From Sphingomonas colocasiae (GTDB taxonomy: Bacteria; Pseudomonadota; Alphaproteobacteria; Sphingomonadales; Sphingomonadaceae), in contig NZ_JAINVV010000015.1 of NCBI RefSeq assembly GCF_019880585.1, positions 1-64,000 on the forward strand: 64,000 bases of DNA, written 5' to 3'. The position numbers and the translations under genes are program-made. Every line of letters starts with the position of its first letter. The stretch's first letter is position 1. Below, one piece after another: positions 1 through 7,317 of this stretch. The notes beneath the pieces are model-generated. The model was not told the DNA's origin, did not search any database, and worked only from the letters and a program-made list of their open reading frames with translations.

Positions 1-1900
1 CTGAAACCGTCCAATATGCCGTTGTCGGGCGTCGCCAGGGCATCGGCCAGCGCGGTCGTGATCGTGCTTAACGTCTGACGCTGGCTGAGGATGAATTTTT
101 CCGCATGCGCGAATTCCGACAGGTTGATTACCGAGATGCCGCTCAGACCAGACTGGTCCAGGATCACGCCGGGCGCACCGATATAAACCGTCGGCGCGTC
201 GTTCACCGCGGTGATGGCGATGGTCTGGCTGGCCGATCCGGTGAGCGCGCCGCCGCTGCCGCCATTGCCATTGTCGTCGACGTTGACGCTGAGCGTCGTG
301 CTGGCGGGCGGCGTATCGGTGTTGGCGGTGAAGCTGACGCTGCTGGTGGCGTTGCCACCCAGCAGATCGTTGATCTCGGCGAGCGTGCCGGTGAGCGTGA
401 CCGTGCCCGTGCCGCTGCCCGACACGTCCGCGCCGCTCGTGCCCGCCGTCACCGTCAAGATGCCGTAGCCCACGCCCAGCGTGACGGTGATATCGCCATC
501 GCCGGAATCATCGACGACCGAAATGCTTCCTTTCAGATCGAGCGCCACCTGCTCGGTCGCCGTATATTTCAGACCTTGCAGGGAAAAGGCCGTGGAGCTC
601 GTGCCGCCTCCATTCCAGCCGGACGGATCGGCAAGATTGCCGCTCCAGAAATACCCTGTGCTGCCCTGATCGTTGGAGGTGCTCATCCACCATATGTCGG
701 AACCGTCATAGGCCGTCCCCCAGGCCCCTTCGCGTAGCGCGATGAAATAGCTGCCGGCATCGAGCGTCACATTGCCCAGGTCGATGGTCGTCCGGATGAT
801 ATCGTCGTCGGTGTTCGGGAAAGTCAGGCCCGTGTCGGCAAATATGGGGCTGCTGTCCGATCCGCTGAACAGCAGCATTCCGGGGGCGCCGTTCACCGAC
901 GAATAAATGCCCCAGCCGAGCGTACCGCTGAAACTGTCCAATATGCCATTATCCGGCCCTTCATCGGTCAAGGCGGCGGTGAGCGAGGTCAATGTCCAGC
1001 GCTCTGCCAGCACGAAGCTTTCCGCGATCACCCGTTGCGCGATGCCGTGTCCCGACGTGGAAATACCGCCCTGATCGAAAGCCGTCGCCGATCCCAGGAA
1101 AACGACCGATGGCGCATCGTTGACGGCAGCGATGGTGATCGTCTGCGTCGCCGGCGCGGAGGGGGCGGCATCGCCGGGTTCCTGCGCGGTTACCGTGAGC
1201 ACGGTGCTGGCCGGTGGCGTATCGGTGTTGGCGGTGAAGCTGAAGCTGCTGGTGCCGTTGGCGCCCAGCAGATCGTTGATCTGCGCCAGCGTGCCGGTGA
1301 GCGTAACCGTGCCCGTACCGCTGCCGGAGACGTTCGCGCCGCTCGTGCCGGCGCTCGCCGTCAGGATGCCGTAACCGACGCTCAGCGTCACCGTCATGGT
1401 GCCGCCGCCGACATCGCTGTCGGCAATCGAGACATTGCCCTTGAGATCGAGCGACACCTGTTCGGTCGCCGCATAGACGGGCGCCCCATCGATCGAGAAG
1501 GCGAGGGATCCGTGTTCAGCGGCTACGGCAGACCAGTTGACCGGATTGGCGATGGCTGAGCCCTGATAAACGCCGCTGGTGCCCTGATCATTGCTTGTTC
1601 CTATCCACCATATGGTCGTTTCCCCGTCGCCGGCGGATCCCCAGGCGCCCTCGCGCAACGCGATGTAATAGGTGCCGGCATCGAGCGTCACGCCCAGATC
1701 GATCGTCGTTCTGACGATGTCGTCGGTGCTGCCGGAAAAACTCAGGCCGGTATCCTCGAACAGGGGTGTGCTGTCCGATCCGCTGAACAGCAAAGTTCCC
1801 GGCGCGCCGTTCGCCGATGAATAGATGCCCCAGCCTATCGTGCCGCTGAAGCCATCCAGCAGGCCATTATCCGGGCCGCCAGTATCGTTCAAAGCGGCGG
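1..1900 (-). repeat. Coding tandem repeat, about 0.92 kb period
   Basis: The sequence CTGAA[AG]C..TCCA..A.GCC at 1846, 928 and 1 marks the same point in successive modules of the cadherin-like gene (periods 918 and 927 bases). The two complete modules are similar but not identical at DNA level, so they are old duplications. A third copy begins at the window edge. Confidence 0.8.
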
Positions 1901-2048
1901 TGATCGTCGTCAGCGTGCGCCGTCCGGTGAGCGTGAAATCATCGGCTTCCACCACCACCGACATGTTATGCGCCTTGTCGACCCAGAGGCTGCTCTGATC
2001 GTAGATCGTGCCGGCTGCCGCGATCTGAACCGTAGGCGCTATCGTCAT
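1..2048 (-). CDS. Cadherin-like tandem-repeat surface/secreted protein (N-terminal part, runs off the window)
   Basis: Reading frame open from ATG at 2048 to the window edge, about 682 residues; the C-terminus is missing. The protein begins MTIAPTVQIAAAG without a classical signal peptide, as is common in type I-secreted giant adhesins. It consists of tandem modules: a conserved stretch starting near DNGLLDGFSGTIGWGIYSS recurs with periods of 306 and 309 residues (DNA anchors at 1846, 928 and 1). Each module has a lectin/PEP-like segment (FSGSD, YIALREGAWG, TIWWIGTSNDQGT) followed by a cadherin-like segment ending TITIAAVNDAP. Start supported by GGAG about 9 bases upstream. Export through a type I system is inference; the C-terminal signal cannot be seen. 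Confidence 0.85.
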   Translation of the reverse strand, partial: MTIAPTVQIAAAGTIYDQSSLWVDKAHNMSVVVEADDFTLTGRRTLTTITAALNDTGGPDNGLLDGFSGTIGWGIYSSANGAPGTLLFSGSDSTPLFEDTGLSFSGSTDDIVRTTIDLGVTLDAGTYYIALREGAWGSAGDGETTIWWIGTSNDQGTSGVYQGSAIANPVNWSAVAAEHGSLAFSIDGAPVYAATEQVSLDLKGNVSIADSDVGGGTMTVTLSVGYGILTASAGTSGANVSGSGTGTVTLTGTLAQINDLLGANGTSSFSFTANTDTPPASTVLTVTAQEPGDAAPSAPATQTITIAAVNDAPSVVFLGSATAFDQGGISTSGHGIAQRVIAESFVLAERWTLTSLTAALTDEGPDNGILDSFSGTLGWGIYSSVNGAPGMLLFSGSDSSPIFADTGLTFPNTDDDIIRTTIDLGNVTLDAGSYFIALREGAWGTAYDGSDIWWMSTSNDQGSTGYFWSGNLADPSGWNGGGTSSTAFSLQGLKYTATEQVALDLKGSISVVDDSGDGDITVTLGVGYGILTVTAGTSGADVSGSGTGTVTLTGTLAEINDLLGGNATSSVSFTANTDTPPASTTLSVNVDDNGNGGSGGALTGSASQTIAITAVNDAPTVYIGAPGVILDQSGLSGISVINLSEFAHAEKFILSQRQTLSTITTALADALATPDNGILDGF

Positions 2049-2232
2049 TCAACAACTCCGCAAGCAACTCAATGGCCGCCATCCGGCGCGCGATTGACAA
2101 CGGAAGGCCTCCCCTCCCGATTCACGGCGGAGTTCGTATGCAACATCAATGATTTGGTCGATCGAAAATAGGTATAATATTTATTCTAAATCGAGCCGAA
2201 GCCGCCCCGGCGGCCCCGGCCGTCGATTCATT

Positions 2233-2922
2233 CTATCGGCCTCCGCCCAATCGCATCGAGAGTTCGACATCGTCGGCGAACGGCACGGACAGATAGCCGC
2301 GCGCGGGATCGCGCACGCGCGCCAGATAGTCGGGCGACCAGTCCGCATTATCGGCCAGGATCAGCGCGCCGGGCGCGAGGAACGGTTCGGCGAGATCGAG
2401 GATCGCGGGATAAAGCCCCTTGGCGCCATCGAGCAGCAGCAGATCGATCCGCTCGGGCAGGTCGCACGCCAGCGTATCGAGCGCATCGCCTTCGCGGATC
2501 TCGACCAGATCGGCGAAACCCGCTTCCGCAATGGTGGCGCGCGCGGCGGCGACCTTGCCGGGTTCGAACTCGCTGGAGATCAGCCGCGCCCCACCTCCTT
2601 CGCCCCAATTGTCGCGGAGCGCCGCGGCAAGGTGCAGCGTCGAGACCCCGAACGAGGTGCCGAACTCGACGATGTTGCGCGCACGGCTGCTCAGCGCGAG
2701 CATGTAGAGCAGCCGCCCCGTTTCGCGCGAGACCGCGAGATGCGCGTCCTTCATCCAGGTGTAGAGATCGAGATAGCCTTCCTTGTCCGCCATCATCGCG
2801 GCGCGCTGGGCTTCGGGAACGGACTGGATCTGGCTTTGCACCCTGGTCGTCGATGCTTCGGCATCGGCGAACAGACGATCAAGCAGCGCCGCGAGCGGCG
2901 CCTGTGTGAGCGTGTTCATCAT
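2233..2922 (-). CDS. SAM-dependent O-methyltransferase
   Basis: 229 aa class I methyltransferase of the small O-methyltransferase (COG4122-like) type. SAM-binding motif I is VEFGTSFGVSTLHLAAAL (about residues 85-102), followed by an acidic residue in LISSEFEPG and the LLLLDGAKGLYPAIL segment. It probably methylates a small hydroxylated acceptor; the substrate is unknown. The start at 2922 (MMNTLTQAP) is chosen over the in-frame ATG at 2988 because AAGGAAA precedes it at good spacing and the upstream start would lie inside the operator palindrome. Divergent from the TetR gene at 3015 and probably its regulatory target. Confidence 0.85.
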   Translation of the reverse strand: MMNTLTQAPLAALLDRLFADAEASTTRVQSQIQSVPEAQRAAMMADKEGYLDLYTWMKDAHLAVSRETGRLLYMLALSSRARNIVEFGTSFGVSTLHLAAALRDNWGEGGGARLISSEFEPGKVAAARATIAEAGFADLVEIREGDALDTLACDLPERIDLLLLDGAKGLYPAILDLAEPFLAPGALILADNADWSPDYLARVRDPARGYLSVPFADDVELSMRLGGGR

Positions 2923-2968
2923 GGATTTTCCTTGGTCGGGATTGACGTGCCGGCCGGGCAGGCAGAAT

Positions 2969-2988
2969 ATGCGACGAATTCGTCGCAT
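2969..2988. promoter_or_regulatory. Perfect 20-bp palindrome, probable TetR operator
   Basis: ATGCGACGAATTCGTCGCAT is identical to its reverse complement. It lies in the 92-bp gap between the divergent O-methyltransferase and TetR genes, 26 bases before the TetR start, where an autoregulatory operator is expected. Function is inferred from position and symmetry. Confidence 0.75.
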
Positions 2989-3014
2989 TTCCTATTCGCG
3001 TTTCGGAATTTCCC

Positions 3015-3653
3015 ATGACCGCGCCACGAAAACCCCGGATTTCCTCACGCAAACAACCGCGCCAGGCACGTTCGACCCAGTTGGTGGCAGACATATTGCA
3101 GGCGGCGGTTCAGGTTCTGGCGGCCGAGGGCGCAGCACGTTTCACCACCGCGCGCGTCGCCGAACGCGCGGGGGTCAGCGTCGGTTCGATCTACCAGTAT
3201 TTCCCCAACAAGGCGGCGATCCTGTTTCGACTGCAGGCCGACGAATGGCGCGACACCAGCGTCATGCTCCGCACCCTGCTGGAAGCACCCGGCCAACCGC
3301 CGATCGAGCGGCTGCGCGCCGCGATCCGTGCCTTTTTCCGTTCCGAATGCGAGGAGGCCGCGATGCGGATCGCGCTGGCCGATGCGGCGCCGCTCTATCG
3401 CCATGCGCCCGAAGCGCATGCGCATCGCCGCGCCGGGCTGCGCACCGCGATCGCCTTCTGGCGCGAGGCGCTGCCGGATGCGACGCGCGAACAGCGACGG
3501 CGCGTCGCGGACATCGCCGCCATCGCGCTGGGATCGATCGGCAAGACGATTTCCGAACGACAATGGCCGGTGGAGACGATCGATGCCTATGCCGATGCAT
3601 CGGCGGACATGGTCGCCGCCTATATCGCAGGGCTTTCAGGGGCTTCGCCTTAG
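3015..3653 (+). CDS. TetR/AcrR family transcriptional regulator
   Basis: 212 aa. N-terminal TetR helix-turn-helix at about residues 23-70, with FTTARVAERAGVSVGSIYQYF as a typical recognition region (GSIYQYFPNK). The rest is a helical ligand-binding domain without an identifiable ligand. It likely represses the divergent O-methyltransferase gene and itself through the palindrome at 2969-2988. Its stop codon overlaps the stop of the convergent small gene at 3650. Confidence 0.9.
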   Translation: MTAPRKPRISSRKQPRQARSTQLVADILQAAVQVLAAEGAARFTTARVAERAGVSVGSIYQYFPNKAAILFRLQADEWRDTSVMLRTLLEAPGQPPIERLRAAIRAFFRSECEEAAMRIALADAAPLYRHAPEAHAHRRAGLRTAIAFWREALPDATREQRRRVADIAAIALGSIGKTISERQWPVETIDAYADASADMVAAYIAGLSGASP

Positions 3654-3850
3654 CCGCAATCCTCTTGCGCGCCGTCCGGCATCGTCCCCTGCCCCGCCGC
3701 GCGATCGGCTGCCGCGATCAGGCGCCGGCCCATTTCGCGCGCCGCGCGCGGCGTCAGCGACAGGGCGATGCCGTTGGGGCCGTCGATCATCACCTCACCG
3801 CTCTCGACGGTGACGGCGCCGGACGTGTCGAATGCTGCGTTGCTGTGCAT
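3650..3850 (-). CDS. Small hypothetical protein
   Basis: 66 aa, MHSNAAFDTSGAVTVESG to AGQGTMPDGAQEDCG. No recognised domain; a short beta segment (VMIDGPNGIALSLTP) precedes a helix (REMGRRLIAAADRAA). The start at 3850 has GGTGGAG about nine bases upstream; an in-frame start at 3901 exists but has no better site. It overlaps the TetR stop convergently. Real-gene status rests on codon use and the ribosome site only. Confidence 0.5.
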   Translation of the reverse strand: MHSNAAFDTSGAVTVESGEVMIDGPNGIALSLTPRAAREMGRRLIAAADRAAGQGTMPDGAQEDCG

Positions 3851-3910
3851 CGCACTAAGCTCCACCTGCCCCCGGCAAGACAGAAACATCCGGCGAAACA
3901 AGGGGTTCCG

Positions 3911-4663
3911 TCAGCGAGGAAAACCGCCGAGATGCAGATAGAAGGGATCGAACTCGGCCGCGGCAGCCAGCCCTTCGGGATCGAGGATCTCGACGATCTT
4001 CGTCCTGAACCGCGCCAGCCCCGCTTCGCGCAACCGGCGCAGCACGCGGTTCACATGCACGTTGGTGAGGCCGCAGGCGTCGGCGATATCGGTCTGGCTG
4101 AGCGGCAGTTGATAGCTGTTGCCGGTGGTGCGCTCCACCACCCGCATCCGCGCATGGAGTTCGCACAGCAGATGCGCGACGCGTTCCTTGGCGGTGCGAC
4201 GCCCCACCGTCAGCACCCATTCGCGGTGGAGGGCCGCGTCGAGCAAGGTGCTCAGCCACAGCATGCGCGCAAGATGCGGGTGCGTTTCGGTGATCGCGCG
4301 CAACCCGGCATGCGGGAAGATCGCGATACGCACCGGGGTGAGCGCCACCACGTCATGCTCCAGACTCTGGACCAGGAAGCTGTGAAGATCGACGAAGTCG
4401 CCGGGCACGTGCAGCGCCACGATCTGCCGCCGCCCGTCCGAAAGCGTGCTCTGGCGCGCGACGATGCCTTCGAGCAGCAAATGGCTCTGCGTCTGCGGCC
4501 GGCGCTCATGCACCAGCACCTCTTTCGGTTTCGCCTCACGGAAGCCGGAACAGGCATGTTCCAGCGCGCGCTCTTCTTCGTCGGATACCGTATCGCGGCA
4601 GCGCAGTTTCAGGAACTGCGCCGCAAGCTCGCCCCGGGTCGCCTTGCTCGTTTCGCTTGCCAC
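3911..4663 (-). CDS. Crp/Fnr family transcriptional regulator
   Basis: 250 aa from a GTG start. The N-terminal cyclic-nucleotide-binding-type beta-roll spans about residues 25-135 (LLLEGIVARQSTLSDGRRQIVALHVPGD), and the C-terminal winged helix is about 180-215 (QTDIADACGLTNVHVNRVLRRL). There is no N-terminal cysteine cluster like that of FNR, so it is unlikely to bind an Fe-S cluster. It is transcribed away from the PhyH/GH5 operon across a 169-bp AT-rich gap, so control of that operon is plausible but unproven. Confidence 0.85.
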   Translation of the reverse strand: MASETSKATRGELAAQFLKLRCRDTVSDEEERALEHACSGFREAKPKEVLVHERRPQTQSHLLLEGIVARQSTLSDGRRQIVALHVPGDFVDLHSFLVQSLEHDVVALTPVRIAIFPHAGLRAITETHPHLARMLWLSTLLDAALHREWVLTVGRRTAKERVAHLLCELHARMRVVERTTGNSYQLPLSQTDIADACGLTNVHVNRVLRRLREAGLARFRTKIVEILDPEGLAAAAEFDPFYLHLGGFPR

Positions 4664-4832
4664 GCCGCTTCATAGGCATTTCCCCGTGACGATACGAGCA
4701 TCTATCGTCGCCCCTCCCACAATCGCCGAACCCCAACAATTCAGTCTATGATTGCCTTTTATCCAAAAATTTATCGAAAATTGGCTTTTCAAACCATATT
4801 CCATATTTTAAAGGAAGGAAAAGGAGAGGGCG
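4664..4832. promoter_or_regulatory. AT-rich divergent promoter region
   Basis: The gap between the Crp/Fnr gene and the PhyH operon. Bases about 4741-4820 are strikingly A+T-rich against the surrounding G+C-rich DNA (TTTATCCAAAAATTTATCG and CATATTCCATATTTTAAAGG), as expected for a promoter and regulator landing site. The operon ribosome site is AAGGAGAGGG just before the ATG at 4833. No exact -35/-10 pair is claimed. Confidence 0.5.
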
Positions 4833-5636
4833 ATGGATGCCGAAACGCGCCTTGCGGCTTGGAATGACCAGGGCTTCTTCGTGCTGCGCGGGCTGGTTTC
4901 GCAGGCCGATGTGAAAGCGGTCGAGGACGAGGTGATCGCACGGATCCGCGCCAACCCGCCCGAGGATCATCCAGGCGAGACGATCTATGCCGCCGGCCCC
5001 AATTACGCGATCTTCCCGGAAAAGGCGCCGAGCCCGAGCGCGGTCAATCCCGAGGACCGGATCGCGAAGGTGTTCAACTGCCATGCCGAAGGGCTGTCGC
5101 GCGCGGTCGCGGAAAGCGATGCGATCGTCGATGTGGTCGAAGGGCTGCTCGGCCCGGATATCGATTGTTTCCAGAGCCAGTTCATCTTCAAGAACCCCGG
5201 CGTGATCGGCCAGCCCTGGCACCAGGACAGCTATTATTTCCGCTTCGATCGCCAGCCCCAGGTGGGCGTGTGGCTGGCGCTGAGCCGCGCGACGCTGGAC
5301 AATGGCTGCCTGTGGGTGCTGCCGGGATCGCACACCGGGCCGATCCATGCGCATGTGCCCGATCGCCGCCCGGCCGCGAACCGCGCCTATACCGAGATCG
5401 TCGACCAGGACGACAGCACGCGCCAGCCCGCGCTGATGGAGCCGGGCGACGTGCTCTTCTTCCACAGCTATCTGATGCACATGTCGACCGACAATGTCGC
5501 CGACGAGCGCCGTGCCGCCATGGTCTATCATTATGGCCGCGCCGGCACCCGCCCCGTGAACGCCGAGGCTGCCGCCAGCCTCGCTCCCGTCAATCGCTGG
5601 ATCCCCGTCCGCCGCCAATCCGTCGAGGCCGCATGA
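4833..5636 (+). CDS. PhyH-family Fe(II)/2-oxoglutarate dioxygenase 1
   Basis: 267 aa phytanoyl-CoA dioxygenase-family protein, cytosolic. The fold starts with the usual DQGFFVLRGLVS. Iron ligands are visible as H130/D132 in PWHQDSYYF and distal H216 in FFHSYLMHMSTDN. An arginine near 226-227 (ERRAAMVYHYG) can bind 2-oxoglutarate. GCLWVLPGSH is a family signature. First gene of a four-gene unit; its TGA overlaps the ATG of the next gene (ATGA). Strong ribosome site AAGGAGAGGG. It should hydroxylate a carbon of an unknown, possibly lipid or sterol, substrate. Confidence 0.88.
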   Translation: MDAETRLAAWNDQGFFVLRGLVSQADVKAVEDEVIARIRANPPEDHPGETIYAAGPNYAIFPEKAPSPSAVNPEDRIAKVFNCHAEGLSRAVAESDAIVDVVEGLLGPDIDCFQSQFIFKNPGVIGQPWHQDSYYFRFDRQPQVGVWLALSRATLDNGCLWVLPGSHTGPIHAHVPDRRPAANRAYTEIVDQDDSTRQPALMEPGDVLFFHSYLMHMSTDNVADERRAAMVYHYGRAGTRPVNAEAAASLAPVNRWIPVRRQSVEAA

Positions 5637-6451
5637 CTTTCCCCGCCCACCGCATCCACCCCCGCAACCGCGATTTCCATTGGGAGGAGGCGTCCGCCGC
5701 CGGGTTGCGCCGCCTGAGCCCGGCCGAGAAGGACCAGTTCGACGCGCAGGGCTTCTTCGTGCTGCGAAACGTCTTCACCCCCGCCGAGCTCGACGCGGTG
5801 GAAGCCGCGATCGATCCGCTGGAACAGGCGCATGAGGCCGAATTGCGCGCCAACGAAGGGCGCGCCGCCATCTCGTCTGCGGATGCGATCACCTTCACCG
5901 GCCATATCGTCGCGAGATCGGACGTGCTGCGCGACTTCGCGGCGCATCCGGCGATCGCCGATGTCTGCCACGATCTGATCGGCGGCGATGTCCGACTCTA
6001 TTGGGACCAGTCGGTCTACAAGAAATCGGGCCGGCCGCAGGAATTCCCCTGGCATCAGGACAATGGCTATACCTTCGTCGAGCCCCAGCAATATCTGACC
6101 TTCTGGATCCCGCTGGTCGATGTCGATGTGGAGAATGGCTGCCCCTGGATCGCGCCGGGCATGCACCGGCTCGGCACGCTCGAACATTGGGCGACGCCGA
6201 TCGGGCTGAAATGCCTGGAGGATGCGCCCGATGCGGTGCCCGCCCCCGCGAACCGCGGCGACGTGATCGTCTTTTCCTCGCTCGCCCCGCACCGCACCGG
6301 CCCGAACCTGCGCGCCGGCACCGTGCGCAAGGCCTATATCCTGCAATATGCGCCCGATGGCGCGGAAGCGGTGATGCCCGACGGCAGCCGCGTGCCCCAG
6401 ACCGAGCCAAGCCGGCAATTCCCGATCCTGAAAGGGGGCACGCGGATATGA
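5633..6451 (+). CDS. PhyH-family Fe(II)/2-oxoglutarate dioxygenase 2
   Basis: 272 aa, started by the ATG that overlaps the previous stop. Iron ligands are H141/D143 (FPWHQDNGYTF) and distal H220 (FSSLAPHRTGPN), with R232 (VRKAYILQYA) as probable 2-oxoglutarate anchor. The core is NGCPWIAPGMH. It is clearly diverged from its neighbours rather than a recent duplicate, suggesting a different position or substrate in one pathway. It overlaps the next gene by four bases (ATGA). Confidence 0.88.
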   Translation: MTFPAHRIHPRNRDFHWEEASAAGLRRLSPAEKDQFDAQGFFVLRNVFTPAELDAVEAAIDPLEQAHEAELRANEGRAAISSADAITFTGHIVARSDVLRDFAAHPAIADVCHDLIGGDVRLYWDQSVYKKSGRPQEFPWHQDNGYTFVEPQQYLTFWIPLVDVDVENGCPWIAPGMHRLGTLEHWATPIGLKCLEDAPDAVPAPANRGDVIVFSSLAPHRTGPNLRAGTVRKAYILQYAPDGAEAVMPDGSRVPQTEPSRQFPILKGGTRI

Positions 6452-7317
6452 ACGCGGCCGAGCTGGAACGCCATGCCGCCACCTTCCGGCGCGACGGCTT
6501 CGTGCATGTGCCCGGCGTGCTGACACCCGACGAGCTTGCCCGCTACGGCGCGGCGGTCGACGCCGCCGTCGCCGCGCGCAAGGCGGGCGACACCCGCGCG
6601 CTCGACGAGAAAAGCCCCTACGAACAATCCTTCCTGCAATGCCAATATGTGTGGGAGGATTTTCCCGATATCCGCCCGCTCACCTTCCATCCGGCGATCG
6701 GCGCGCTGACCGCCGCCTTGCTCGGCGCGAAGCGCGTGCGGCTGTGGCACGATCAGGCGCTCTACAAGGAAGCCGGCGGGCGCGAGACCGAGGCGCATCA
6801 GGACCAGCCCTATTGGCCGATCGCCGAGACCGATACCGCCACCGTCTGGATTCCGTTCGACGGCGCCGACGATCGCACCGGCTGCATGGGCTATGTGCCC
6901 GGATCGCATCGCGGCGAGGCCGAGTTCATCGACATCTTCGGCACGCCGGGCGACGGCAAAAGGCTGGAGGCGAAGTTCGCCGATACACCGCCCGTCTTCA
7001 TCCCCTGCGCGCCCGGCGACGTGATCTTCCATCACGGCTATACGGTGCACATGGCGAAGGCCAATCGCTCCGACCGCACCCGCCGCGTCTATACCGCCAT
7101 CTATTTCGCCGACGGATCGCATCGCGGCGGCCAACGCGCACACCCCTCGGTCGATCGCGACGGCATCGCCAAGGGCGCGGCGATCGACGGCGGCGCCACC
7201 CCGATCACCTGGCCATTGCCTGACGGCAGGCTGCCCGAGCCCGAACCCTGGCCGGAGGCGGGGCTCGAATGGCGCGAGCGCGCCGAGCGGCTGGGCATCA
7301 TCCCGAAGCGCGCATGA
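6448..7317 (+). CDS. PhyH-family Fe(II)/2-oxoglutarate dioxygenase 3
   Basis: 289 aa. Iron ligands are H117/D119 (EAHQDQPYWPI) and distal H201 (HHGYTVHMAKANRS), with R212 in TRRVYTAIYF. The family core is CMGYVPGSHRG. The C-terminal tail (about 240-289) is proline-rich and longer than in the two upstream paralogues. Translationally coupled at both ends by ATGA overlaps, so it is made together with the GH5 glycosidase. The substrate is unknown. Confidence 0.88.
   Translation: MNAAELERHAATFRRDGFVHVPGVLTPDELARYGAAVDAAVAARKAGDTRALDEKSPYEQSFLQCQYVWEDFPDIRPLTFHPAIGALTAALLGAKRVRLWHDQALYKEAGGRETEAHQDQPYWPIAETDTATVWIPFDGADDRTGCMGYVPGSHRGEAEFIDIFGTPGDGKRLEAKFADTPPVFIPCAPGDVIFHHGYTVHMAKANRSDRTRRVYTAIYFADGSHRGGQRAHPSVDRDGIAKGAAIDGGATPITWPLPDGRLPEPEPWPEAGLEWRERAERLGIIPKRA

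Noticed and set aside
1-2048. Tandem repeats considered as CRISPR or satellite
   Set aside because: The 0.92-kb period is coding and in frame, with protein modules; no short direct repeats with spacers.
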